Part shown: piece after piece, positions 8,164 through 16,159 of the stretch
Position numbering within the stretch: position 1 is the first letter of the stretch
How the letters are laid out: each line of letters starts with the position of its first letter
NCBI GenBank assembly: GCA_019635285.1
Contig: JAHBZS010000040.1
Span: forward strand, 1 to 44,563
Reading direction: 5' to 3'
Origin: Rubrivivax sp.
GTDB taxonomy: Bacteria > Pseudomonadota > Gammaproteobacteria > Burkholderiales > Burkholderiaceae_C
DNA: 44,563 bases
Made by a program: the position numbers and the translations under genes
The notes under the pieces: model-generated
Told to the model about the DNA's origin: nothing
What the model saw: only the letters and a program-made list of their open reading frames with translations
Database searches by the model: none

Positions 8164-9086
8164 GACGCGGCTCCGTCCGCGCCGGGCGACACGGCCACGC
8201 CGGCTTGGCGCTCGACCCAGCGCGCCAGCTCGCTGACGCTGGCACCGGGCCCGGCCGCCAGCGCGGCGGCCCGCCAAAGCTGCTGCCCCAGGCCGGACAG
8301 CGGCATCGGCAGCTGCGCCTCGCGCGACAGGTCCAGCGCGATGCCGATGTCCTTGAGCATCAGCTCCAGCTTGAAGGGGTCGTCGAAGCTGCGGCTGAGC
8401 ACGCGCTGCGCGATGTGGTTCCTGGTGATCCACGAGCCGCCGGTGGATTCGTTGAGCACCGCCACCATCGCCGCCGGGTCCAGGCCCACGCGCTTGCCCA
8501 GCGTCAGCCCTTCCATGGTCGCGCTGAAGGTCATCGACGTGATCAGGTTGTTGATGCACTTCATCATGTGCCCGGCGCCAAGCGGCCCGACGTGATGCAC
8601 CGCGCGGCCCATGCGTTCCAGCAGCGGGCGCACACGCTGCAGGTCGGCCGCGCTGCCGCCGACCATGAACACCAGTTCCGCCGCCTCGGCGCCCCACTGC
8701 GCGCCGGACACCGGCGCATCGACCATGGCCACGCCGCGTTCGGCCAGCGCCGCCGCGGTCTGGCGCGTCAGCCACGGCTCGGCGGAGGAGGTGTCGAGCA
8801 GCAGCGCGCCGCGCTTCAGGCCCTGCAGCAGCCCCTGCTCGCCCAAGGCCACCTGCTGCACCACCTGGCCGTTGGGCAGCATGGTGACGACGACGTCGCA
8901 GCCTTCGGCCAGCGCGGCCGGCGTGTCGGCCGCGGTCGCGGCGCCGCCGAGCGTCTGCGCCAGCTGGCGGGCCGTCGCGGCGTTGGCGTCATGCAGCCGC
9001 AGGTGGTGGCCGGCGCGCGCCAGGTGGGTGGCCATCGGCGCGCCCATCACGCCCAGGCCGACAAAGCCGATCTGCAGACTCTGCAT
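8160..9086 (-). CDS. NAD-binding 3-hydroxyisobutyrate dehydrogenase-like enzyme
   Basis: This 308-residue enzyme has the beta-hydroxyacid dehydrogenase fold: nucleotide motif GFVGLGVMGAPMATHLARAG at residues 7-26, substrate loop DAPVSGAQWGAEAAEL near 123-138, and the catalytic lysine K176 in GAGHMMKCINN. It is a paralogue of the glxR product at 165-1064 but has a different substrate loop, and it lies in another operon, so it probably acts on a different beta-hydroxy acid. It starts at ATG 9086, downstream of the flavin reductase-like gene, and overlaps the MmgE/PrpD gene start by four bases. The family assignment is secure; the substrate is unknown. Confidence 0.85.
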   Translation of the reverse strand: MQSLQIGFVGLGVMGAPMATHLARAGHHLRLHDANAATARQLAQTLGGAATAADTPAALAEGCDVVVTMLPNGQVVQQVALGEQGLLQGLKRGALLLDTSSAEPWLTRQTAAALAERGVAMVDAPVSGAQWGAEAAELVFMVGGSAADLQRVRPLLERMGRAVHHVGPLGAGHMMKCINNLITSMTFSATMEGLTLGKRVGLDPAAMVAVLNESTGGSWITRNHIAQRVLSRSFDDPFKLELMLKDIGIALDLSREAQLPMPLSGLGQQLWRAAALAAGPGASVSELARWVERQAGVAVSPGADGAAS

Positions 9087-9100
9087 GTAGGTATCCCCCG

Positions 9101-9763
9101 CTAGCGGTAGACGCCGTCCCAGGGACCGGGGGCCACCTCGGCCCGCAAGCCGTCCTCGCTGGCCAGCGGCCGGTTCATCGTGAACATCGATTCGGGCGAC
9201 AGCACCGAATAGTCCATGTAGCCCAGGCGCGCCAGCGCGCGCATCTCGCCGCTTTGCACCAGGCCGTCGCGGATGAGGGCGTCGTCGATGTACACGCCCA
9301 CCACCGTGCCGACCACCAGCGTGAAGGGTTCGCCGCGCGGCGGCGCCGGCAGCGGCAGCGTCTGCCACAGCTTGCATTCGAAGGCGGCCGGCGACTCGGC
9401 CACGCGCGGCGGTTTGACGAAGCGCGACGCGGCCTTGGTCAGCCCGGCCAGCGCGAACTCATCGACGCTGGCTGCGACCACCGCCGAGCTGAGGTTCATC
9501 TGGTCGCGCAGCGCCCAGGTGGCGATCGAGCAGGTGAACTCGCCGGTGTCGAGAATGTTGCGCAGGCTGTCCTTGGTGCCACCGGAGCTGAACACCAGCA
9601 TCGGCGGCCGGTCGCTGACGGCATTGAAGAAACTGTAGGGCGCCAGGTTGGCCACGCCGTCCCGGCCGACGCTGGACACCCAGCCGATCGGCCGCGGCAC
9701 CACCAGCGCCTTGAAGGGGTCGTGCGGCAGGCCATGGTCGCGTTTGAGGGCGTCGTAGTGCAT
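9101..9763 (-). CDS. flavin reductase-like (DIM6/NTAB) FMN-binding protein
   Basis: This is a 220-residue protein of the FMN-binding split-barrel family. Typical segments are FKALVVPRPIGWVSS near 18-32, GVANLAPYSFFNAVSDRPPM, and CSIATWALRDQMNLSS. Relatives reduce flavin with NAD(P)H or bind FMN as partners of monooxygenases and decarboxylases. It is first in the minus-strand run that continues into the dehydrogenase, MmgE/PrpD, TIR and protease genes; 14 bases separate it from the dehydrogenase. A 126-base gap upstream (9764-9889) divides it from the divergent SIR2-SLOG gene and should hold promoters for both. No clear -35/-10 pair was identified there. Confidence 0.82.
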   Translation of the reverse strand: MHYDALKRDHGLPHDPFKALVVPRPIGWVSSVGRDGVANLAPYSFFNAVSDRPPMLVFSSGGTKDSLRNILDTGEFTCSIATWALRDQMNLSSAVVAASVDEFALAGLTKAASRFVKPPRVAESPAAFECKLWQTLPLPAPPRGEPFTLVVGTVVGVYIDDALIRDGLVQSGEMRALARLGYMDYSVLSPESMFTMNRPLASEDGLRAEVAPGPWDGVYR

Positions 9764-9889
9764 GGCGCGAGCTTAATGCAGCGGACGGGCCTGGCTCGAT
9801 GCAGCCAGCACCCTTGTGACCCGCGGCGCGGGCCGCCCTGGCCTTGCCAGCGCGGCGCGTCCTGCCTAAGCTCTGGCAACGAGGCCGCC

Positions 9890-11326
9890 ATGACCATCCC
9901 CCGCAAGCAACTCGTCAAGCAGTACGTCGCCGCCATCCGCAATGGACACGCGGCACTGTTCGTCGGCGCTGGGCTGTCGCGCGCTGGCGGGTTCGTCGAC
10001 TGGAAGGGCCTGCTGCGCGGCTGCGCCGAGGAGATCGGCCTGGACTTGGACCGCGAGTACGATCTTGTCGCCGTAGCGCAGTACTACCTGAACCTGCACA
10101 CCAACAACCGCGCCGGCCTCAGCCAGGTGCTGCGCGACGAGTTCGACCGCCATGGCGTGTACACCGAGAACCACGAGCTGATCGGACGTCTGCCGGTGCC
10201 GACGGTATGGACGACGAACTTCGACACGTTGCTTGAACAAGGCTACGCCCGCGCCGGACGCAATGTGGACGTCAAGTCCGCCGATGCGCACATCGCCATA
10301 CCGAAGAAGCGGCGCGACGTGGTGCTGTACAAGATGCACGGCGACATCACGCGATTGGACGAGATCGTCATCTGCAAGGCCGACTACGAGCGCTACGCAC
10401 GCGACCATCCGGTGTTCCAGACCACGCTGGAGGCCGAGCTGGTGGCCAAGACCTTCCTCTTCCTGGGCTTCAGCTTCGCCGACCCGAACCTGAACTACAT
10501 GCTCGGCCATCTGCACGCTCTGCTCCAGGGGAACCAGCACGCACATTTTGCGGTGATGCGCCGGGCGCGCCAGAACCTGGCCTTGGGCGAAGAAGGGCGC
10601 AGCGCCTTCGAGTACGAGCGCAATCGCCAGGACTTGCAGATCCGCGAGCTGGCGCGCTACAACATCCAGACGCATCTGATCGACCAGTTCGCCGAAGTCA
10701 CCGACATCCTGCGCGCCGTCGACGAGGCCGCGCATCGCAAGGACGTGTTCGTCTCCGGCAGTGCCGACAAGTACGACACCGATTTCCCGGAGGAGCGCAT
10801 GCGCGACCTGTGCATGCACTTCGGCGAGATGCTGATGGAACAGGACTACAAGCTGATCAGCGGCATCGGCCTGAACATCGGCGATTCGCTGGTCAAGGGC
10901 GCGCTGGTGTCGCTGCATCTCAAAAAGGATGCCGCCTTCGAGGATCACCTGGTGCTGCGGCCCTTCCCGCGCAACCTGCCGCCGAGCATCGACGAGCCCC
11001 GTTTCATGGACGACTACCGCCACCAGATGATCGCCCGCTGCGGCTTCGCAGTCTTCATTTCCGGCACCAGCCGCTCCAGCCTGGTGTCCAAGGGCGTGAT
11101 GGAGGAGTACCGCATTGCCCGCGAGCTGAAGAAGATTCCGATCGCCATCGGCGCGACCGGCTACGCGGCTGAGCGCATCTGGCGCGAGTTGCGTGATCAG
11201 CGCGAGTCGGTCTACGGTGGCGCCGTCCCGGCAGAGCTCTACGACCGCCTGAATGACCGCCACCTGAGCAACGAGCAATTGCTGCAGACGGCATTTCAGA
11301 TCATGGAGCGCGTTGCGGCGATGTAG
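9890..11326 (+). CDS. SIR2-SLOG NADase, ThsA-like (Thoeris effector architecture)
   Basis: This 478-residue protein has two domains. Residues 1-280 are a SIR2 NADase: ALFVGAGLSRAGG at 22-34, WTTNFDTLLEQGY with N110, YKMHGDITR with H150, and FLGFSFADPNLNYML at 191-205. Residues 285-478 are a SLOG nucleotide-sensing domain: VFVSGSADKYD at 287-297, KLISGIGLNIGDSLVKGAL at 321-339, and GFAVFISGTSRSSLVSKGVMEE at 385-406. Domain order, length and spacing of the catalytic Asn and His agree closely with Bacillus ThsA (476 residues, N112 and H152 from memory). In Thoeris, ThsA depletes NAD+ after SLOG binds a cyclic ADP-ribose signal made by a TIR protein. Here no TIR gene adjoins it; a LysR gene follows after 20 bases. 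Its GC content seems somewhat lower than its neighbours. Confidence 0.87.
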   Translation: MTIPRKQLVKQYVAAIRNGHAALFVGAGLSRAGGFVDWKGLLRGCAEEIGLDLDREYDLVAVAQYYLNLHTNNRAGLSQVLRDEFDRHGVYTENHELIGRLPVPTVWTTNFDTLLEQGYARAGRNVDVKSADAHIAIPKKRRDVVLYKMHGDITRLDEIVICKADYERYARDHPVFQTTLEAELVAKTFLFLGFSFADPNLNYMLGHLHALLQGNQHAHFAVMRRARQNLALGEEGRSAFEYERNRQDLQIRELARYNIQTHLIDQFAEVTDILRAVDEAAHRKDVFVSGSADKYDTDFPEERMRDLCMHFGEMLMEQDYKLISGIGLNIGDSLVKGALVSLHLKKDAAFEDHLVLRPFPRNLPPSIDEPRFMDDYRHQMIARCGFAVFISGTSRSSLVSKGVMEEYRIARELKKIPIAIGATGYAAERIWRELRDQRESVYGGAVPAELYDRLNDRHLSNEQLLQTAFQIMERVAAM

Positions 11327-11346
11327 CTGGGCGATACAGTGCAGGC

Positions 11347-12276
11347 ATGGACACCGTCGCCGGGCTGCAGCTCTTCATCCGCGTCGTCGAGACCGGCAGC
11401 TTCAGCAAGGCGTCGGCGGATCTCGGCATCACCCAGCCCACCGCCACCAAGCACGTGGCCGCGCTGGAGGCGCGCCTGGGTGCGCGGCTGTTCCACCGCA
11501 GCACGCGTGGCGTCACGCCCACCGAGGTGGGCGCCGCGTACTACGACAAGTGCAAGGCCATCGCCCGCCAGCTGGAAGACGCCGACAGCCTGGCCGCGCT
11601 GATGCAGTCGCGCGTGCAGGGCACGCTGCGCATCAGCACCTCGGTGGCCTTCGGCCGGCGCGTGATGACGCCGCTGGTGCTGCGCTTCATGCGCCAGCAC
11701 CCGGGCCTGCAGATCGACCTGAGCTTCGAGGACCGCTACGTCAACCTGGTCGAACAGGGCGTGGACCTGGCCATCCGCATGGGCCGGCTGGCCGACTCGT
11801 CGCTGGGCGCGCGCTACCTGGGCGTCAACCCGTGGGTGCTGGTGGCCTCGGCCGACTACCTGCAGCGTCGCGGCACGCCGGCGTCGCCCGAGGACCTGGG
11901 CGCGCACGACGCGCTCATCTACAGCAGCGTGCAGGGCGATGAACGCTGGCAGTTCAGCGGTGCCGACGGCCACAGCCTCAGCGTGCCGGTGAAGGGCCCG
12001 CTGCGCAGCAACAACCTGTCGGCGCTGCTCGCCGCGGTGCGCGGCGGCCTGGGCCTGGCCGCCCTGCCCTGGTACGTGGCGCACGACTCGGTGCGCGACG
12101 GCGTGCTGCAGCCGCTGCTGCGCCAGTGGACGCTGCCGGCGCAGGAGATCCACGCGGTGTTCAGCTCGCCGCGGCTGGTGCCCACCAAGGTCAGCGGTTT
12201 CGTCGACTTCCTGCTGCCGCACTTCGGCGGCGACTGGTGGGCCGGCACCGCCACATCCCAAGCTGCTTCTTCATAA
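11347..12276 (+). CDS. LysR-family transcriptional regulator
   Basis: This 309-residue regulator has an N-terminal winged helix-turn-helix (LQLFIRVVETGSFSKASADL at residues 7-26, QPTATKHVAALEARLGARLF) followed by a periplasmic-binding-protein-like effector domain starting near LRISTSVAFGRRVMTPLVL. The sequence resembles the CrgA/AaeR-like group that often controls neighbouring metabolic genes. It starts 20 bases after the SIR2-SLOG gene and ends 10 bases before the RraA-like gene, which it may control. It would originally have been divergent from the flavin reductase-led operon if the SIR2-SLOG gene was inserted later; that is inference from gene order. Confidence 0.9.
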   Translation: MDTVAGLQLFIRVVETGSFSKASADLGITQPTATKHVAALEARLGARLFHRSTRGVTPTEVGAAYYDKCKAIARQLEDADSLAALMQSRVQGTLRISTSVAFGRRVMTPLVLRFMRQHPGLQIDLSFEDRYVNLVEQGVDLAIRMGRLADSSLGARYLGVNPWVLVASADYLQRRGTPASPEDLGAHDALIYSSVQGDERWQFSGADGHSLSVPVKGPLRSNNLSALLAAVRGGLGLAALPWYVAHDSVRDGVLQPLLRQWTLPAQEIHAVFSSPRLVPTKVSGFVDFLLPHFGGDWWAGTATSQAASS

Positions 12277-12286
12277 GGAGACACCC

Positions 12287-12934
12287 ATGCCCAGCCTGAC
12301 CGAACGACTCGCCGCCTGCTACACCGGTGCCGTGCACGACGTGCTGCGCGGCATGGGCCACGAGCACATCGTGCTGCCGCCGCAGATCAAGTCCCTGGCG
12401 CCGGGCCAGAAGCTGGCCGGCCCGGTGTGGACGGTGGCCGGCCACATCGACCGCAGCAAGAGCCGGCACGAATGCCTGCTGGGCTGGTGCACGCTGCTGG
12501 CCAAGGCGCCAGCCGGGCATGTGGTGGTGTGCCAGCCGCACAACCAGGAGATCGCGCTGATGGGCGAGCTGTCGGCGCAGACGCTGGCGGCGCGCGGCGT
12601 GCTCGGCTATGTGGTCGACGGCGGCTCGCGCGACACCGACCTGGTGCTAGAACAGGGCTTCCCGGTGTTCTGCTCCTTCCTCACGCCGTCGGACATCGTG
12701 GCACGCTGGATCCCGCACGCCTACGGCGAGCCGGTCGATATCGGCGGCGTGACCATCCGCACCGGCGACTGGCTGCTCGGCGACCGCGACGGCGTGGTCG
12801 TCGTCCCCGCCGAGGTGGCCGAAGAGGTGGTGACCAAGACCGAAGAGGTGGTGGCCACCGAAAGCGACATGCGCCGTGCGCTGGTGTCGGGCATGGACCC
12901 GGTCGAGGCCTACCTGAAGTACGGCAAGTTCTAG
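12287..12934 (+). CDS. RraA-like protein / 4-hydroxy-4-methyl-2-oxoglutarate aldolase family
   Basis: This is a 215-residue protein of the RraA/HMG-aldolase family. Features are an N-terminal TGAVHDVLRGMG, GELSAQTLAARGVLGYVVDGG near 85-105 with the following SRDTDL, and the C-terminal GDRDGVVVVPAEVAEEVV motif around the metal and substrate site. Such enzymes split 4-hydroxy-4-methyl-2-oxoglutarate or decarboxylate oxaloacetate. A strong AAGGAGA site precedes the ATG. It is in a likely two-gene unit with the LysR gene upstream. Its stop lies 52 bases before the presumed cas3 start, making it the left border of the CRISPR-Cas locus. RNase E inhibition (true RraA) is a less likely role. Confidence 0.82.
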   Translation: MPSLTERLAACYTGAVHDVLRGMGHEHIVLPPQIKSLAPGQKLAGPVWTVAGHIDRSKSRHECLLGWCTLLAKAPAGHVVVCQPHNQEIALMGELSAQTLAARGVLGYVVDGGSRDTDLVLEQGFPVFCSFLTPSDIVARWIPHAYGEPVDIGGVTIRTGDWLLGDRDGVVVVPAEVAEEVVTKTEEVVATESDMRRALVSGMDPVEAYLKYGKF

Positions 12935-12986
12935 CTCCGAGTTCCGGGAAAACCACTAGCGCCGATACGCGCGGCTGGCTCACCTG

Positions 12987-15455
12987 GTGAGCCTCTGGTC
13001 AGGCAATCTCTGTTCTGTGGAGAAGCACAATGAGCCCAAGCAGACTCCGCCAGCCACGGGAGTGGCCCAGGCGTCGGACATCGGTGCTGGCGATTGGGCG
13101 CATGCGTCGCAGGGCGGCAGTCCGCACAGCGGAGGGCATGCGCTGAACGACCACCTTCGGTCGGTGGGCCGACTGGCGGAATCGCTGGCGCCTCAAGGAC
13201 TTCGGGAACTGGCCCGTCTGTCCGGCCTGTGGCACGACCTCGGCAAGCGACGCCATGGTTTTCAGCGCTACATCCGCCAAGCCGGCGGCGCCGACGCGCA
13301 CATCGAAGGCCGAGTGGCCGACCGCGACAAGACGCACTCGGCTGCAGGCGCGCTGTGGGCCGAGCGTTACCTGGCGGACAAGCTCGGCGCGCAGGGCCGT
13401 GTCATCAGCCGCTTGCTGCAATACGTCATCGCCGGCCACCATGCCGGGCTGTCCGACTGGGAGGGTGGCCTCGCCGACCGCCTGGCCGGTGCCGACGCGC
13501 AGGAAGAAGCGACGCAGGCCCTCGCCCGACCGAACCCGGACGACATCCTGCGACCGGAGCTCGGTGCGCTGGACGCACGCTCGCTGCTGACTCTGCTGAA
13601 CGAGCGCGCAGACGGCGCGGCACAGCCGGGGCGCGCCGCGCTGCATCTGCGCATGCTGTTCTCGGCGCTCGTAGACGCCGACTTCCTCGACACCGAGGCC
13701 TACTTCCAGCCTGACGCGGCAAGCCGCCGTGCCGCCGCGTTGGCGATCCGCGACCTGCTGCGGGCCTGCGAGGCGCACCTTGAGCGCCTGTCGGAAGGAG
13801 CGCCGGGCGGTGCAGTCAATCGCGTGCGCGCCAACGTGCTGCGCCAGTGCCGCACGAAGGCCGATCTGCCACCCGGTGTCTTCCGCCTCACCGTGCCCAC
13901 CGGCGGCGGCAAGACGTTGTCGAGCCTGGCCTTCGCACTCGCCCACGCAGCCCGCCACGGCAAGCGGCGCGTCGTCTACGCGATCCCCTACACCAGCATC
14001 ATCGAGCAGACGGCCGACGTATTCCGTAGCGTCTTCGCCGCGCTGGGCGACGATGTCGTAGTCGAGCACCACAGCAACACTGAGGCCGACGAAACGCGCG
14101 AGAACCACCGCTCGCGTCTGGCCTGCGAGAACTGGGACGCGCCGCTGATCGTCACCACCAACGTCCAGCTGTTCGAGAGCCTGTTCGCGCGCCGCACCTC
14201 GCGCTGCCGCAAGCTGCACAGCCTGGTCGACAGCGTCATCGTGCTCGACGAGGCGCAGCTGCTGCCGCTGGAGTTCCTGCAGCCGGTCGTCGACGTGCTG
14301 CGCTACCTGGTGCAGGACTTCGGCGTCACGGTGCTGCTGTGCACGGCCACGCAACCGGTGCTCGATGCGACGGCAAGCTTCGACCCCCAGCGCGGCCTGC
14401 AGCGCGGCATCGGCCCGGTGACCGAGATCATCGACGACGTGCCGGCGCTGTATGCGGCGCTCGAACGCGTGCAGGTGCGGCTGCCGCCGAATCTGAACCA
14501 GCCGCGCCCCTGGCCGGACCTGGCCGACGAGATCGCCGGACACGATGCGGTGCTCGCCATCGTCAGCCGTCGCGCCGACGCGGCCGAGCTGTTCGGCCTC
14601 GTCAAGGCGCGCAGCGACGTGCGCGGCGGATGCTGGCATCTGTCGGCGCTGATGTGCCCGCAGCACCGCAGCGACACGATCGGCCGGATCAAGGCCGCAC
14701 TGGCAGACCGGCGCGAGGCGCTGGCCGCGGGTCGAGAAGCCCAACCGGTACGCGTGATCTCGACCCAACTCGTCGAGGCCGGCGTCGACCTGGACTTCCC
14801 TGTCGTCTATCGCGCGCTGGCCGGGCTCGACTCGGTCGCCCAGGCGGCCGGCCGCTGTAACCGCGAGGGCCGGCTGGCCGAACCCGGGCAGGTGCATGTT
14901 TTCGTGCCGCCGACGAAGGCCCCACCCGGCCTGCTGACGCTGGCGCGCGACACCTGCAAGGCCGTGTGGCACGACCTGCCCGCTCAGCCCTTCGCGCTGC
15001 CGCTGGTCGAGCAGTACTTCAGGCGCCTGCTGCACGACGCCAAGTCGACCGACGCCAAGGGCATCTGCGAGATGCTCTCGCTGCGTGCGGACGTGCGCAC
15101 GCTGACGCTGCCGCTACAGCTGCGTGCGGCGGCCGACGCCTTCCACCTGATCGACGAAGACGGCGCCAGCGTGCTCGTGCGCTACCGCAGCTCCAAGGCG
15201 CGCGAGGACATCGACGCGCTGATCGGCATGCTTGAACGCGACGGGCCCTCGCGCTGGCTGATGCGCAAGCTGCAGCGATACGGGGTCACGCTCTATCGGC
15301 AACGGATTGCGCAGCTGCTGCGCGACGGCATGATCCAAGAGGTCGCCACTTGCCCGGGGCTGTATGTGCAGCACGATGCCTGCCCCGATCTGTACGACGC
15401 CGACCTCGGCTTGCGGACCGATGCAACGCCTAGCGACTCGGTGCTGGTGGTCTGA
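12987..15455 (+). CDS. cas3: CRISPR-associated nuclease/helicase Cas3, type I-C
   Basis: Up to 822 residues. It nicks and degrades DNA bound by Cascade. The N-terminal HD nuclease domain shows LSGLWHDLGK with H83/D84, THSAAGA with H117, and GHHAGLSDW near 150-158. The superfamily 2 helicase domain has Walker A VPTGGGKT at 303-310, the DEAH-like box LDEAQ ending at 424, LCTATQP at 451-457, and motif VI QAAGRCNREG at 619-628. The start is uncertain because no in-frame ATG exists near the beginning: GTG at 12987 or 13017 are candidates, and neither has a clear ribosome-binding site. It leads the cas operon; cas5c follows after 17 bases. Confidence 0.95.
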   Translation: MSLWSGNLCSVEKHNEPKQTPPATGVAQASDIGAGDWAHASQGGSPHSGGHALNDHLRSVGRLAESLAPQGLRELARLSGLWHDLGKRRHGFQRYIRQAGGADAHIEGRVADRDKTHSAAGALWAERYLADKLGAQGRVISRLLQYVIAGHHAGLSDWEGGLADRLAGADAQEEATQALARPNPDDILRPELGALDARSLLTLLNERADGAAQPGRAALHLRMLFSALVDADFLDTEAYFQPDAASRRAAALAIRDLLRACEAHLERLSEGAPGGAVNRVRANVLRQCRTKADLPPGVFRLTVPTGGGKTLSSLAFALAHAARHGKRRVVYAIPYTSIIEQTADVFRSVFAALGDDVVVEHHSNTEADETRENHRSRLACENWDAPLIVTTNVQLFESLFARRTSRCRKLHSLVDSVIVLDEAQLLPLEFLQPVVDVLRYLVQDFGVTVLLCTATQPVLDATASFDPQRGLQRGIGPVTEIIDDVPALYAALERVQVRLPPNLNQPRPWPDLADEIAGHDAVLAIVSRRADAAELFGLVKARSDVRGGCWHLSALMCPQHRSDTIGRIKAALADRREALAAGREAQPVRVISTQLVEAGVDLDFPVVYRALAGLDSVAQAAGRCNREGRLAEPGQVHVFVPPTKAPPGLLTLARDTCKAVWHDLPAQPFALPLVEQYFRRLLHDAKSTDAKGICEMLSLRADVRTLTLPLQLRAAADAFHLIDEDGASVLVRYRSSKAREDIDALIGMLERDGPSRWLMRKLQRYGVTLYRQRIAQLLRDGMIQEVATCPGLYVQHDACPDLYDADLGLRTDATPSDSVLVV

Positions 15456-15472
15456 ACGGAAAAGAGAGAACG

Positions 15473-16159
15473 ATGAAACCCTTCTGCCTGGAAGTCCGCG
15501 GCGACTACGCCTGCTTCACCCGCCCCGAGATGAAGGTCGAGCGCGTGTCCTACGACCTGATCACGCCGTCGGCCGCACGTGCGGTGTTCGAGGCCATCCT
15601 GTGGAAGCCGGGCATCCGCTGGCGCCTGCGGCGTATCGAAGTGCTGGCGCCGGTGCGCTGGATCAGCGTGCGGCGCAACGAAGTCGGTGCAGTGGCATCG
15701 ACGCGCAACGCGCAGACGGCGATGAGCGACGGCCGCGGATCGCTTGCGCTGTACATCGAGGACGAGCGCCAGCAGCGCGCCGGGCTGTTCCTGCGCGACG
15801 TGGCCTACCGGCTCTACGCCGACCTGCAGATGGTCAGCGACGAGGCGCGCGCCAACCCCGGCAAGTACCTGGCGATGTTCAGCCGCCGCGCGCTGGCCGG
15901 GCAATGCGTGAACCAGCCCTACCTCGGCTGCCGCGAGTTCGCCGCGCGCTTCCGCCTGGTCGAGTTGCAGGAGAGCGGCGACGGCGACTGGCAGCCCGCC
16001 GGCGAGGAACCGGCGGCCTTGGACAGTTGGTCGTCCGACCTTGGCTGGATGCTCTACGACCTGGACTACGGGTCGGCGGGCACGCCGCAACCGAAGTTCT
16101 TCCGTGCCGTCGTCGAGCGCGGCGTGCTCGACCTGAGCAGCGTGGAGGTTCGGCAGTGA
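15473..16159 (+). CDS. cas5c: Cas5c (Cas5d), pre-crRNA-processing Cascade subunit
   Basis: This 228-residue RAMP protein has the type I-C start FCLEVRGDYACFTRPEMKVE, then SYDLITPSAARAVFEAILWKP and the SVRRNEVGA segment. In type I-C systems this subunit replaces Cas6: it cuts the repeat RNA at the 3' base of its hairpin and stays on the 11-nucleotide 5' handle. The array here would give the handle UGGAUUGAAAC, matching that mechanism. A GAGAG-type ribosome-binding site lies upstream. Its TGA overlaps the GTG start of cas8c by three bases. Confidence 0.94.
   Translation: MKPFCLEVRGDYACFTRPEMKVERVSYDLITPSAARAVFEAILWKPGIRWRLRRIEVLAPVRWISVRRNEVGAVASTRNAQTAMSDGRGSLALYIEDERQQRAGLFLRDVAYRLYADLQMVSDEARANPGKYLAMFSRRALAGQCVNQPYLGCREFAARFRLVELQESGDGDWQPAGEEPAALDSWSSDLGWMLYDLDYGSAGTPQPKFFRAVVERGVLDLSSVEVRQ

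Noticed and set aside
12999-15035. Long minus-strand open frame opposite cas3
   Set aside because: High GC makes antisense frames open; the plus strand has full Cas3 motifs while this frame has none. The same applies to the long frames at 351-2237, 2177-3904, 3830-6103 and 4750-8595.
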